From Stercorarius parasiticus (taxonomy: Eukaryota; Chordata; Aves; Charadriiformes; Stercorariidae), in assembly GCA_013396915.1 (NCBI GenBank), contig VWZL01005191.1:434001-498000 (forward strand): a stretch of 64,000 nt of DNA. Direction: 5' to 3'. This document shows positions 52,010 to 62,771 of the stretch, in pieces. How positions within the stretch are numbered: the stretch's first letter is position 1; every line of letters begins with the position of its first letter. The translations under genes were made by a program, and so were the position numbers. A model generated the notes under the pieces. The model searched no databases. It saw nothing but the letters and a program-made list of their open reading frames with translations, and was not told the origin of the DNA.

Positions 52010-55000
52010 AAAATGATACATCTGTCAAAAGAAAATAAGGGATTTTTGAAAGCAGACAGTATCACACTGTAGTAGAAAGTAATATAAATTATCACAAGTA
52101 AAAACGAAAGACAGAATCTTAGAAGAAAGTTTGGAAAGTGAATCATAAAAAAAGATGGAAGTGTATTAAAAAAGGAAAGCTACGAGGAATTCAGAGAGTT
52201 ATCAAGAAGTAATGGAAGATAATTACATCCCAGCATTCCGACATAAGCCTTAAAAACTTTATAGTAAATGCCCTGAAAAATCTCTATGCTTGATCGCACT
52301 ACAGACCCTTATAGTCACAAAAAAACCTTCATCACGATTTTCTCCTCCGGAAACATATTTATTTTCTTTTGGGAAAAATTAACTATTTGCAATAATTTTA
52401 CTAGGAACATTTAATCGTATAATGGTAGAACAGACAAGGTTTGAGCAGCTCATTTAATTCTTCAGGCGGCTCTGAAAATCCCACACGAAGTATAAAATTA
52501 TGTAACAGCCTTTATTGCGGCCCATGACACTCAGACCACTTATAATTTATAATTTATATCAGCTGTCAGGCTTGGCCTAGTCACTTCCACTAGAGTTAGA
52601 ACTGAAGATAATTTGGCCCATAATTAAATTACAAACCTGAACTTTATAATAATGTAGTATGCAATGTATCCTAAATAGTGCCACAAATCACATCTCCAAT
52701 ATCCTCATAAAGATCCATTTGATGAACTGTATAATGGACTTCTTTACTGATTTTTTCCCATCTAGGCAGTATCTTGAAGGAGGTATATTAAATTTCCTCA
52801 GTTGAATGAGAGGCTAGCCTAAAATACTTTGTGAGAAATTATTAGCAACATGTAATCCACAATAAATTGATGAAGCAAACTACTTTCCTACTTCTTATAT
52901 CCTCATCTTTAACGGGGTGACTTTGAAAGCTTTAAAAAGGAGAATGGTGCTATTCAGACTACAACTACTTCTGAAAATCCTTAATTTAAATTCTAGCTAG
53001 AAAAGAGAGAAAATAAATCCATTGCATGTAAAATTTTGTTTGACATTTCAAAACGCTATGACTGATATAAAATCAATAACAGGATTGTGACATATGCTAT
53101 CTTCAGGGATGCCTTTCTCATCTGTACATTGTTCAGTAAAGACAGATGTACAGCTATACCTGCAGAATCTGCTAAAACCGTTTACTTTGTTGTTCTCTTC
53201 AGCAACAACTCCCATGTAATAATTAAAAATGAATAAAAGTATTTTAAAGACAAATCTCAGTGAAAGCTTTGTTTCATCTTGAGTCCTTTAATTACATCTT
53301 TTTTAAGTGCCTGGAATTTACTGCCATGCGTAATTGAAAAAGAGCCTGGTGTCCTTTGTGTTTCTCTAAAACCTGAGTATTTTTTATAACTAACTGGTGC
53401 AAGATACATATTGCTTTGATACTTAACAGTGATACTTACCATTGTGCAGGTGTGACTGACCAAGATGCCTAGCAATAAAGAATCGGGATCAAAGTCAACA
53501 ACATTCTGGTTTCCAAAAGTATTTAAGCTGTTAGCAGAAGTGAATTGCAAGAAATACGACCATAATATACTTTTCTTTTTTTTTTTTTATGAGAAAGGGA
53601 AGGAAACAAAAGTTATCAGAAGATACTCATTCAGAGATTTTTAAGAGACAAGAAATACATGTGCCAAGAGTTCTGACTAGTTCAACTTTACTCAGTCTGT
53701 GATCCAAATGGCTCAAAGCTGCTTGACTCTACAGATGATTAAATGTACCAGGTAAGACAGCATTTTCTTTAATTATCTGTCCGGTCACAGATACCTACTT
53801 CCACGTAAAATATTCAAAAGTATTAGACAAACAGTAAATAGCACACACATACTCATCTGTCAGAGTGCTAAAGAATGATGGAAAACTAGTATTTTGAGTA
53901 CTTACGACTGTATGTAGTGCATTGGGCAGTCAGGCAGATGAGAGTTAGAGCAGAATTTTAAAAAAGAAGCATCATAAGACAAATAACATCATACATTCTT
54001 AAAGGATTGCATGAGTAAAATGATCTTGTAACTAAAAAAGAGCCCAAGGAATCTCAAAGAAAATGAGTATTTTTTAGGGTTCAGCCTAACCTCACTTCCC
54101 AGATTCCCTTTAAGCAGATCCATAACAGAATGATGAGCTGAAGCGAAGGAAAAATTCAGTCCTTTATGAAAAGACTATTAAACCCAAACCTCCTTTTTGT
54201 CACTTTTTAGTAGACTCATAACTCTGTAACTGTTCATAACTAAGTTCATAACTGTAACTGTACATCAGAAAATGTCTAATAAATTTTTCCCTTGTATGAG
54301 TTTCAGGCTAGTGTCTTACTAGGTTGCAAATTTCTAATTGCTCCCTTTTTCTGATTGATAACCATGATCTTCCAGCACAGAGTTCTAGCTATGGATTTTC
54401 ATTTTTCCTAGTCTATGCCCCAAACAGCTAGCAAAGATGGCATATATTAGTATAGTGTCAGTGGTATGGACTAAATGACAATTAAATGTTGTCCAAAAAG
54501 CCATAAGAATTCTAGCTCTTTGTTTTACAGGAAAAAACATAGTAAATTTTCTTCAATAAAACTTTATTATTTGAACAGAGCATGATTTTTCTCATAACTG
54601 TAACATAAATTTGTTCATTTATTAGCATGATAAACTTGTTAACAGCCAGGTTTCTTAGTAAATTTAATTTTACTAGACTAAACTAGATGAACAATTTGAG
54701 TTTTTATCTACCCATTATCTTAATAATGGAATAATAGGCTTCACGAACGACCCATGCTGTGAAAATTAAGTAACATCTTATCCATAGGTTACAAGTAAAG
54801 ATATTATATTGTAATAAATTTAAATAATTAATGATTGCTGTTGCAATATGAAATGCAGCTGTTAAAGAGTTCCTTAGATAACAAACAGCATCAATTGTCT
54901 CTGCAAGACATGAAGACAGGCCTTGTTTTTCCAACTACTTTATTAACTGTTTGAATAAGATGTTAGGAAAGACATAAGATACATATTCAATTGGTATGAC

Positions 55001-55436
55001 TTACAAATGGCTATGCAAGTTTGAGGGATTTGGGATAGAATGACCTGTTTGGTATTTTTCATGAGAGAAAGAAGAAGAGGTCTATCTGCCATTTGCCTTG
55101 CTTCTGCCAAGCCACAGAACTCTGGCTCTGGAAAGAAGGTTTTACTTGTTAGAATACTTAAATAGTGTCAGTAATAAAGACAGTTAAACTTGTATGCTTG
55201 CTGTATAAACACAACAACATTGCTCATAAAATCCTTCATAACTTTTATGTGACAGTTTAAGAGGACAAAACTAATTAAAGAACAGTTAATTAACTGTTTT
55301 ATCTTCTTCTTATAGGCAAGAACTAGGCGTCACCAAATGAAATATGGAGAACTGCCTCAACTCAGTCAAAAGCCAGCTTGCAAACACTGTGCACAGGGAT
55401 TTATGCCTCCCTGGAACAATGAATAGTAGGAGGGTA

Positions 55437-55493
55437 TTTTTTTTTTTTTTGGTTTAAGACCTGAGTCACAGTATATTAAAAAAAAAAAAAAAA
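55437..55493. repeat. Poly(T)-poly(A) inverted pair
   Basis: A T14 run (55437-55450) and an A16 run (55478-55493) are separated by 27 bases. The two runs could pair as a long hairpin stem. Confidence 0.9.
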
Positions 55494-55659
55494 GAGATGG
55501 AACCAAATGGGAAGAGTCTAATTAAATCCATCAATCCGAAGGACCAGTTTTGGAAATATCCATATGTTTAACTTCACTCATTTGCTTTGTCTCACACTTT
55601 TATAATTGTAAAATCCTCATTCCAGAACAAAAATAATGCAAAATTGCCAAGCCATACGC

Positions 55660-55664
55660 ATGCC
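55660..55664. repeat. 5-bp target-site duplication (left)
   Basis: ATGCC immediately precedes the LTR at 55665; the same five bases follow its other end. Confidence 0.8.
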
Positions 55665-56233
55665 TGTCATGCTCTAACCCCAGTTGGCCACTAACCACCA
55701 AGATGCTCGCTTTCCTCCAGTGGGATGGGGGAGAGAATCGGAAGGGTAAATGTGAGAAAACTCATGGGTTGGGATAAAGACAGTTTAATAGGTAAGGCAA
55801 AAGCCATGCATGCAAGCAAAGCAAAACAAGGAATTAATTCACTGCTTCCCATCGGCAGGCAGGTGTTCAGCCACCTCCAGGAAAGCAGGGCTCCCTTATG
55901 CATAAATGGTTACTTGGGAAGACAAACCGTCATCACTCCATACCCTTCTTCTTCCCCCAGCTTTATATACTGACCATGACATCATATGGTATGGAATATC
56001 CCTTTGGTCAGTTGGGGTCAGCTGTCCTGGCCATGTCCCCTCCCAGCTTTTTATGCACTGCCAGCCTACTTGCTGGTGAGGAGCAGAAAAGGCCTTGACT
56101 CTGTATAAGCACTGCTGAGCAGTAACTAAAACATCCCTGTATTATCAACACTGTTTCCAGCACAAATCCAAAACAGAGCCCCATACTAGCTACTATGAAG
56201 AACATTAACTCTGTCCCAGCCAAAACCAGCACA
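55665..56233 (-). mobile_element. Solo LTR, avian ERVL-like family, 569 bp, with target-site duplication
   Basis: The best-preserved LTR in the window. On the minus strand it begins at 56233 with TGTGCTGGTTTTGGCTGGGA, followed by AGTTAATGTTCTTCATAGTA. A TATA box (GTATATAAAG) lies at 55970-55961, next to a CRE-like ATGATGTCATGG sequence. An ATTAAA poly(A) signal lies at 55789-55784, and the element ends with GGGGTTAGAGCATGACA at 55665. Both ends have the TG...CA form, and ATGCC flanks it exactly on both sides. A 5-bp duplication fits the ERVL/class III type. No internal genes remain, so the provirus was lost by LTR-LTR recombination. The TATA box and poly(A) signal are still intact, so it could act as a minus-strand promoter or terminator. 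Confidence 0.92.
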
Positions 56234-56238
56234 ATGCC
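56234..56238. repeat. 5-bp target-site duplication (right)
   Basis: ATGCC, matching the left copy exactly. Confidence 0.8.
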
Positions 56239-57911
56239 CCAGACAATATGCACGCTAAGTATAATCTTTGCACAATTATACTTTTACTGATTAATTTCTT
56301 TCTCGCAATTTTTTCCTCATGTGATAATGTGATTAATTTTGACCAACTAAGCTGCTGGAAGAGTGTATTTGTTCTGTGAAGCACCTAACAAGTGCAAGAG
56401 GGGTAGTATAAAATAATAATGATTGATCAAAAGTACTAACATTTACTTTTGGCTTAGCAAAACTGTCTGATAAATTATTCCCCTTAGTGTTTCTCTATTA
56501 TTGCAATACAGCACCTTGAAAGTGATATATTGGCACAAGCCATTGTGTTCTACCACAGTGCAATTAGGAGGTCCCTTTAAACAGCTTTATCATACGCATA
56601 CACAGGCTGATTAATTTTCTAATCAAATGTTCCAGGAAATCATTAACCATGACATTAAACAGTGTTGTGATAATTACACTCTCCACGAAGAATTCCAATA
56701 TAAATTTACAAAACATCTATAGAAATGTGCCAAAGGACAAACAGCTTAACGTAGACAAATAATTATAGCATCTACTCTACACAGCCCCACAGCTCCCTAG
56801 CGTTAAACCCAAGTCCAACAAAGGTCCAGTTTAAATTCTGCTGCGTTTCACCAGAGCTCCATGTAGTGGTAGTCATTACATTTTGTAGATCACTGCCTGT
56901 GTAAATCATGCTGAAGGATTGAGATTTTTATTCTGATGTCATTGCAATGGAATGAAAGCCCCTCAAATTATGTGGAAAAAGTGTATGCAATCGTTGGAGG
57001 GAGCATTTTATTTTCACTGCATTCAAGACAACACAAAATGACAAAAACAATACGGAAACCTGAGCATCCTTCTTAGTGAGTGACAGAAGAAAAAGGAAAC
57101 TTGGTCTGTTTTAGAAAATATCTGTTTAGAGATATGAGCGTTATCCTTCTTTTTCTTAATGATGCCTAACATTGGGATTTGGAAATAGATTTTCCTCTAT
57201 ATAAGTCTCCAGTTTGCATCATTATTCTAACTACTGTTAATTTAAGACAAAGATAAGTGCAAGGTATTGATGAGAATTCAATTACTTTCCAAAGCATATA
57301 CAATTTGCTAATCTATAGCATAATGAAATCTCTGTTTACTTCTATATTTCCCCATAAGATGTAGAGTCTTGGAGGTCTTTCAATTACAGAAAACAACAGC
57401 TTGCATTAAGCAAATACAGAATGTAGGTATGCCTGTTGTTTTGGCCTTGCTTGTACAGTTAACAGCTCCTCCACAGGAACTGTGTCAGTCACAAAACAAA
57501 ATTCTGGCCTGAAGAGGTTGATGGAAATGCTGCCATTGTTTCCAATAGGGCCTATGTTTCTCCAGTGTTACTCTGCTTTCTTAGCCCAGTACCAGCAAAA
57601 TGGTATAAAATATATATTCTAAAAATATTAAAGATAAAAAAATATGTTTATCTATTTATAGGTATAATAATCTAAAATATAAATATACAAGTACACATCA
57701 TAATATATATAAATATGTGATTATAAATTTTTATATATAAAAAAATCAGGTATTTAAATGTATTAAAAAGTTCTATAAAAATAGACAAACCAGTTTTCAC
57801 CTGTCACATAGCAGCTCTACATAGAGAATTGGAATTTTTAACAAAAGCAGGTTTTGGAAATTGGCCAAACCAGCGAGGGGCCCATCTTGTCCTTTGGCTG
57901 GGGCGATCATC
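56239..57911. other. Non-coding stretch ending in very AT-rich DNA
   Basis: No gene or named repeat is recognised; 57601-57785 is nearly pure A/T (next entry). Confidence 0.5.
57601..57785. repeat. AT-rich low-complexity tract
   Basis: About 185 bp of mixed TATA, AAATAT and TTTATA words with very little G or C. It lies only about 450 bp upstream of the CpG island, so the composition changes abruptly here. Confidence 0.85.
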
Positions 57912-57990
57912 TCACAGAATGGTTGGGGTTGGAAGGCACCTTCAGAGACCACCTAGTCCAACCCCCCTGGCCAAAGCAGGTTCACCTTTA
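57912..57990 (-). mobile_element. CR1 LINE 3'-end fragment, minus strand
   Basis: TCACAGAATGGTTGGGGTTG followed by CCTAGTCCAACCCCCCTGGC is the reverse complement of a CR1 3' UTR end. Only about 80 bp remain. It faces the plus-strand fragment at 58115. Confidence 0.88.
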
Positions 57991-58114
57991 CCAGAAAAAG
58001 CAGGACCTGGGCGGCAAACGAAATAAAACCTTCCTGAGGGGGGTGAAGATGTATCTTAACCCCTTAGATGGAGGCGATTTTACCTCAAAACTTGGGAGTT
58101 TTACATGTCTTTTG

Positions 58115-58230
58115 CAGGCTGGATGGGGCTTTGAGCAACCTGGTCTAGTGGAAGGTGTCCTGGCCCATGGCAGGGGGGTCGGAAGTTGATGATCTCTAAG
58201 GTTCCTTACAACCCCTTCTACATGATTTTC
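58115..58230 (+). mobile_element. CR1 LINE 3'-end fragment, plus strand
   Basis: CAGGCTGGATGGGGCTTTGA, AACCTGGTCTAGTGGAAGGT and GGCAGGGGGGTCGGAAGTTG form the standard CR1 3' UTR, ending in a worn octamer tail near 58230. Only about 115 bp remain. It borders the CpG island directly. Confidence 0.9.
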
Positions 58231-58512
58231 ACAGAGCCGTTCTACGTCGGCAGAGCTGGTCGGGAGCGCGCACCTCACTCGCTCTCTGCCAGAGGGGACC
58301 GTCACTCCCCTCCCCAGGGCAGACTTGGCGGCTCACCCGCTGATCGCTGACAGGGGAACCGCCCTCTCGGGGCGGGACGTGGCCGCCGCGGCTACGTGGC
58401 AACAAGAAAGCTTCCTGGGGCCCCAAAACAAGACCCCCCTCAAGCCCTGAACAAAGCCCATGTGCGCCCACAGAGCCCCTCACACAGGCTGACCCCATGG
58501 CCGTACTAACTG

Positions 58513-58570
58513 CGGACTACGAATCCCTCCGCGGGCGGTGGCCGCGCTGCTCTCCGGGATACGTAGTCCG
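58513..58570. promoter_or_regulatory. Inverted pair of ACTACGNNTCCC-type promoter motifs
   Basis: CGGACTACGAATCCC (58513-58527) and GGGATACGTAGTCCG (58556-58570) are reverse complements at 14 of 15 positions, separated by 28 bases. The right copy, read on the minus strand (58567-58555), fits the known mammalian promoter consensus ACTAYRNNNCCCR exactly; the left copy misses only its last base. That motif is a conserved promoter element linked to ZNF143/THAP11-type factors. Confidence 0.65.
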
Positions 58571-58633
58571 GAGGCACTACACCAGGTGCGACGTCCCGCC
58601 GGCGCTTTGCGGCGGGCAGCTGATTCACCGGAG

Positions 58634-58692
58634 ATTGGCAGGGGGCCAGCCAATCGGAAAACGGCGTTCCCCTCCATGACGGCGTGGATTGG
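58634..58692. promoter_or_regulatory. Three CCAAT boxes (NF-Y type)
   Basis: ATTGGC at 58634-58639 (minus), CCAATCGG at 58650-58657 (plus) and ATTGGC at 58688-58693 (minus). Multiple CCAAT boxes in a TATA-less CpG island are typical NF-Y sites and frequent in cell-growth promoters. Confidence 0.65.
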
Positions 58693-58709
58693 CTACCGGT
58701 GGGGAGGCC

Positions 58710-58720
58710 GGGGGCGGGAC
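58710..58720 (+). promoter_or_regulatory. GC box (Sp1-type)
   Basis: GGGGGCGGGAC, 17 bases after the last CCAAT box. Confidence 0.6.
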
Positions 58721-58987
58721 CCGACGGTGGCGGGACGATTCGGACGGCGGGAGGTTTCTTGGGATCTGACAAGGCGCCGGCGAGCGGCCGTTGGCAGCGC
58801 GCGCCCCTGCCCCCTCTTTCTTCACCCCCGCTCTGGGCGGTGCCGCGGCCTCGGGTGCGGAGGGCGGCGGTGCCGGGATTAGAGGCTCCTGGCTAAATCC
58901 CTTGCCGCATTGAGGCGGTGGCGGCTTTAGCCCTGAGCTCCCCCCCCCGCCCTNCATCTCCCCTCATCATTCCTTCCGGCCGCGGTT

Positions 58988-59143
58988 ATGGAGCAGCGGC
59001 GGCCGCGGCCGCCTTACCGCGCTCCGTCCTCGCCGCCAGGTCGCGGCGGGCGGGAGAACAAGGGGCTCCGTCGGAAGGTCCCGCCGGGGGCCGGTAGCGG
59101 CGGCGGCCCCGAGGAGCCGGCGGACGGCAGGAAGCCCAAATTC
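58988..59143 (+). CDS. First coding exon of an unidentified gene
   Basis: The ATG at 58988 has a good context (G at -3, G at +4) and lies in the CpG island downstream of the promoter motifs. The frame runs 52 codons to a consensus splice donor, TTC|GTAAGTACG at 59144, in phase 0. The peptide is basic and low in complexity: it starts MEQRRPRPPYR, has a Gly-rich middle (GAGSGGG), and ends EEPADGRKPKF. There is no signal peptide or membrane segment, so a nuclear or cytosolic product is likely. Such disordered Arg/Pro/Gly N-termini are common and do not identify the gene. Codon use is strongly GC-biased, as expected in a CpG island. The frame stays open past the donor to 59524, but the sequence there loses protein character. 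The rest of the gene lies beyond base 64,000 or in the weak exon candidates below. Confidence 0.7.
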
Positions 59144-61800
59144 GTAAGTACGAGTCGTTCCCAAACCGCCCCCCCAGCCCCGCGGGGGCGGTCTGAGGCG
59201 TGGGCCCCTCGGCGGCCCTGCCCGTCCCAGTGGGGCGTCTCCCCGCAGGGCCTGGGCCGAGCGGGCCCAACCGTGTCCGACCGTGTGGTGGGCCTGGCCT
59301 CCCCCCTGGGGCTGGTCACTGCCCTGGAGCCCCCCCTGAGAAACCGAGGGGCGCGGGTAGGAATAGACGAGCTGCCAAACGGCGCCGTCGATTTCAAGTG
59401 GGCTTCAAAGTGTGAGCCCGCCCGCTCCAGCTCACGTCTTCCTCGCCGGCCTGAGAGGACCCGGCTTTATTTTGCAGCACGTCTTCGGGTCTCGCCTCTT
59501 CATCATAAAGCTCAGTTTTCTTAACTCGCTGGTTGACAGCTATAGGTGTAAGGGGAGCAGAACAGACCTTCGGCTCTTAAGGGCTGTTACTTTTATTAGA
59601 ACTAGATTGGTTCATGTATTTATTTTAGTGATGTAAACTGCATAGTGAAAATCTGAGTCTTTGAATTCTAGGGGCATAGTAAACTTATACTCCCTAGCCC
59701 TGCTTTTACGAAATTTTGGCTAGCACACCAAGAAATTGGGGATCTTGAAACAGCTAATATTTGTCCACAGTTGTCTACAACATGTCCATAAGATGTGCTC
59801 TAACTAAAAACCACACAGGAATATTGTTTGGGCATTATGAAATTTGCAAGTATTAAAGCTGTGACAAATATACATTCTACAGGTCTTGTATCCACCACAT
59901 GCAGAGCAGATGCATCCATTCTCATATTTAGGTGATGCATATGTTAGTCTCTGATTAGCTGGCTCTGAGCCCTCCTGCTCTGAGCTGTATTACAGCTTAC
60001 AGAACAGATACAAATAACATACAGTAGATTCTTGATTCTAAGGCCTCTTCGTGCTCTGTTCAAGAGTTGAGTGTCTGGCATGTGGGCACAGGTTCAAAAA
60101 GGTGTACCATACTTCATATGCAGCTAGTTGAAGTTAGCCAATAAGCAATATCGAACTGTAGGCTAGCCAAACCTGTTCTGGAAGGTCACAACTTGCTCCT
60201 GGCATTCCTATTTCCTGAAATCCTTCTCATATTGTGGCTGCACAGGTTGCTGTTACAACCAAGTAGTTCAAACTTGCCTGTTTTTGCATGTTAGAATGGG
60301 CATATATATGAAACTGACCAAGAGCTGTTTGCTTGTTTTCATAACTGGCCAGGTATCTACTGAAGGTGCATGCATTTTAGTCATGCAGGTGACACGGCTG
60401 GACATGCTTTAGTATAGGGTCCCTATGTAAAACTTTTATGGTCTGCCCAGTCTAAAAGGTTGGACAGCAATACTGGTATATGACTTGATGGTTGGATCAC
60501 TCCTCTGGTGAGTGGGAGACACGGATTTGTGTGTGTTTGAGACTGACAAGAGCACTGAGTCAAGAGGTTTTACTTACTCTTGTTTACTTATTATTGTTAC
60601 TTTAACTGCTAAGTTCTTATGCAAATAGGATATTGCAATCACTTTCACTTTTTTCTCTAACCATGTGTTAAAACAGAAATAGGGTGTTGTCATACTGTTC
60701 ACTTTTTTCCTAACCATGTGTTAAAATAGAAATACAGTAATTCATAGGAAGTATAACCCTGCCAGATATGTGATACAAGCCATTGATATTTTTTTCTTAG
60801 ATGAAGTCTGATTGGCTTTTTAGTGAAAGAAGGCTTTCTCTTTGGTGCAGATGAGCTTGTTTGATATATATCTAGACTTCCCAGGCTAGACAAGGGTGGT
60901 TTTGAGCATGTGCAGATGTGAGCATCAGCTGACTGGCTTTTTGAGGCTTTGTTTTTTTGACCCAGCTACAGAAAATAAAGGGAGTTGAGTTTGGGTATCT
61001 GGCTTAGCTTTGTAGGGTACATGACCATCATGTGGGTGTGGGGTTTTTTTTGTGTTTGTTTCCTATTTTGTTTTGTCCTGTGGCTGTTCCTCCTGCCCAG
61101 GTTCTGAAACTCTTTGAGTAGGGATGACTGAGAATATCCTTAGTTCATAAGAATGCCTTGTCAAACTGCGACTTTCAAAAGCATTTGACCTTAGACAGTA
61201 GTCCTGTTTTTCATCTTTAAGTAATCTCTTAAAGCAAAGATCTTGCCCCTGGGGTGTTGAGAGGTGATGGAAGAATGACAGTTCTCCAAACCTGGATTGT
61301 GTTCTAGGTATGCCATTAGCTCAATGCGTGACCATAAGAAGAGACAGAGGTGAATATTTCTAGAATAGAGTTTGGGACTTTGTCTCTGTCTTCCTGTAAA
61401 CAGCTGTCAGTGGTATAGTTTACAAATGTGATCTGTGGAATTTAACAGTTACTGAAGAGCTGCAGGCTGCTCCATGCCACAAAACCTAAAGAGCTGCTGT
61501 AGCTACTATAACCTTTGAACTGTAGTCTCTAATGCCTGGCTTGTCCTGGCTAATAATTTCTGGTGAAGAAACATACACAGTGGTACAGCTAGAATTACTT
61601 TAATAGTTGTAGAGATCAACCAGCTTCTTTGATTGGAGTAGTTCATTTGAAGGGTGCCATGAGATACGCTTTTATTTCTATTGCTTCATAAATTTCTGCC
61701 CTAAGGTATTGCAATACAGAACATTTGTCAGCTATTAAATCTAAAATTGGTAAATTCTCCTTCCTATCTACTTCCTGTTGTCTTATAAGACTGGTTTGGT
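59144..61800 (+). other. Intron 1, first part
   Basis: Follows the GTAAGT donor. The first 300 bp are still CpG-rich. A weak exon candidate lies at 59478-59545: acceptor TTTATTTTGCAG, open phase-0 frame, donor GTGTAAG. A 54-bp duplication lies at 60644-60735. The rest is AT-rich with nothing recognised. Confidence 0.6.
60644..60735. repeat. Imperfect tandem duplication, about 54-bp period
   Basis: TTCACTTTTTTCTCTAACCA, then TGTGTTAAAACAGAAATA, is repeated 54 bp later with a few changes (TTTTTTCCTAACCATGTG, then TTAAAATAGAAATA). Confidence 0.85.
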
Positions 61801-61806
61801 TTTTTT

Positions 61807-61850
61807 GGGGGGGGAGCTGGTATATCTCGTCCCCCAAAACGGGGGGGGGG
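61807..61850. repeat. Two G homopolymer runs (G8 and G10)
   Basis: G8 at 61807-61814 and G10 at 61841-61850 flank TATATCTCGTCCCCCAAAAC, just upstream of a CR1 copy. Long G runs could fold as a quadruplex and are prone to assembly errors. Confidence 0.75.
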
Positions 61851-61856
61851 ATGGAT

Positions 61857-62771
61857 TGAGTGCATGAATTGAGTGCACCCTCAGTAAATTTGCAGTTGAC
61901 ATCAAGTTGGGTGGGAGTGTTGATCTGCTCGAGGGTAGGATGGCTCTACAGAGGGATCTGGACAGGCTGGATTGATGGGCTGAGGCCAATGGTATGAGCT
62001 TCAACAGGGCCAAGTGCCGGGTCCTGCACTTGAGTCACAACAACCCCATGCAGTGTTACAAGCTTGGGAAGGAGTGGCTGGAGAGCTGCCTGGCAGGGAA
62101 AGGACCTGGGGGTGTTTGTCAACAGCTGGCTGAACATGAGCCAACAGTGTGCCCAGGTGACCAAGAAGGCCAACAGCATCCTGACCTGTATCAGAAATAG
62201 AGTGGTCAGCAGGACTAGGGAAGTGATTGTCCCCCTGTACTCGGCACTAGTGAGGCCGCACCTCAAATACCGTGTTCGGTTTTGGGCCCCTCACCACAAG
62301 AAAGACGTTCAGATTGTGGAGCGTGTTCAGAGACGGGCAATGAAGCTGGTGAGGGGTCTCGAGAGCAAGTCTTACAAGGAGCTGCTGAGGGAGCTGGGAG
62401 TGTTTAGCCTGGAGAAAAGGAGGCTGAGGGGAGACCTTATTGATCTCTACAACTACCTGAAAGGAGGTTGTATCGAGGTGGGTGTCAGTCTCTTCTCCCG
62501 AGTAACCAATGATAGGACAAGAGGAAACGCCAGGGGAGTTGCGCCAGGGGAAGTTTAGATTTGATATAGGAAAAATTTCCTCATGGAAAGGGTTGTCAAG
62601 CATTGGAACAGGATGCTCAGGGAAGTGGTTGAGTCGCCATCCCTGGAGGTACTTAAATGATTTGTAAGTGTGGCGCTTAGGGACATGGTTTAGTGGTGGA
62701 CTTGGTAGTGTTAGGTTAACGGTTGGACTTGATCTTAAAGGTCCCTTCTAAGCTACACAATTCTATTCTAG
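61857..62771 (+). mobile_element. CR1 LINE, nearly 1 kb, intronic, one frameshift
   Basis: The largest CR1 copy here, lying in intron 1 in sense orientation. It covers the last part of the reverse transcriptase and the C-terminal region. One frame (from about 61994) encodes [20 protein letters not shown]. At about 62095-62102 (GGCAGGGAAAGGACC) an apparent extra base shifts the frame. The next frame (62064-62558, 164 codons) continues with [51 protein letters not shown] and [20 protein letters not shown]. The 3' UTR has AGCATTGGAACAGGATGCTC and AGTGTTAGGTTAACGGTTGG, and the tail is ATTCTATTCTAGT. Its subfamily differs from the copy at 24487. A 5' duplication of GATTGAGTGCA/AATTGAGTGCA marks its truncation point. 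Confidence 0.93.

Larger units (their letters stand above)
48699..55659. other. Non-coding stretch, AT-rich, small repeats only
   Basis: No gene is supported. A GC-richer block at 50430-50900 and small repeats at 51334, 51966 and 55437 are listed separately. A minus-strand frame at 53257-53550 has a GTAAGT donor inside it, but no convincing partner acceptor or protein similarity. Confidence 0.5.
58240..59440. promoter_or_regulatory. CpG island promoter of a plus-strand gene
   Basis: GC content and CpG density rise abruptly at about 58,240 and fall again by about 59,450. There is no TATA box. Regulatory-looking sites cluster at 58513-58720: an inverted ACTACG-motif pair, three CCAAT boxes in alternating orientation, and a GC box. 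An ETS-like TTCCTTCCGG lies at 58971-58980, just before the coding start. The transcription start is probably between about 58,720 and 58,980, giving a short 5' UTR. This layout is typical of a broadly expressed housekeeping-type gene. Divergent transcription is possible, but no minus-strand first exon is evident. Base 58954 is an unresolved N. Confidence 0.9.

Noticed and set aside
53257..53550. 97-codon minus frame with an internal GTAAGT donor
   Set aside because: The only nearby acceptors would give a tiny exon and the peptide shows no similarity I know.
58225..58990. Divergent minus-strand gene from the CpG island
   Set aside because: The minus-strand frames are GC-driven; none combines a good start with a consensus donor.
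59478..59545. 68-nt exon candidate 330 bp after exon 1
   Set aside because: Splice sites are passable (TTTTGCAG, GTGTAAG) but it lies in the CpG-rich start of the intron and the peptide has no supporting feature; kept only as a note in the intron entry.
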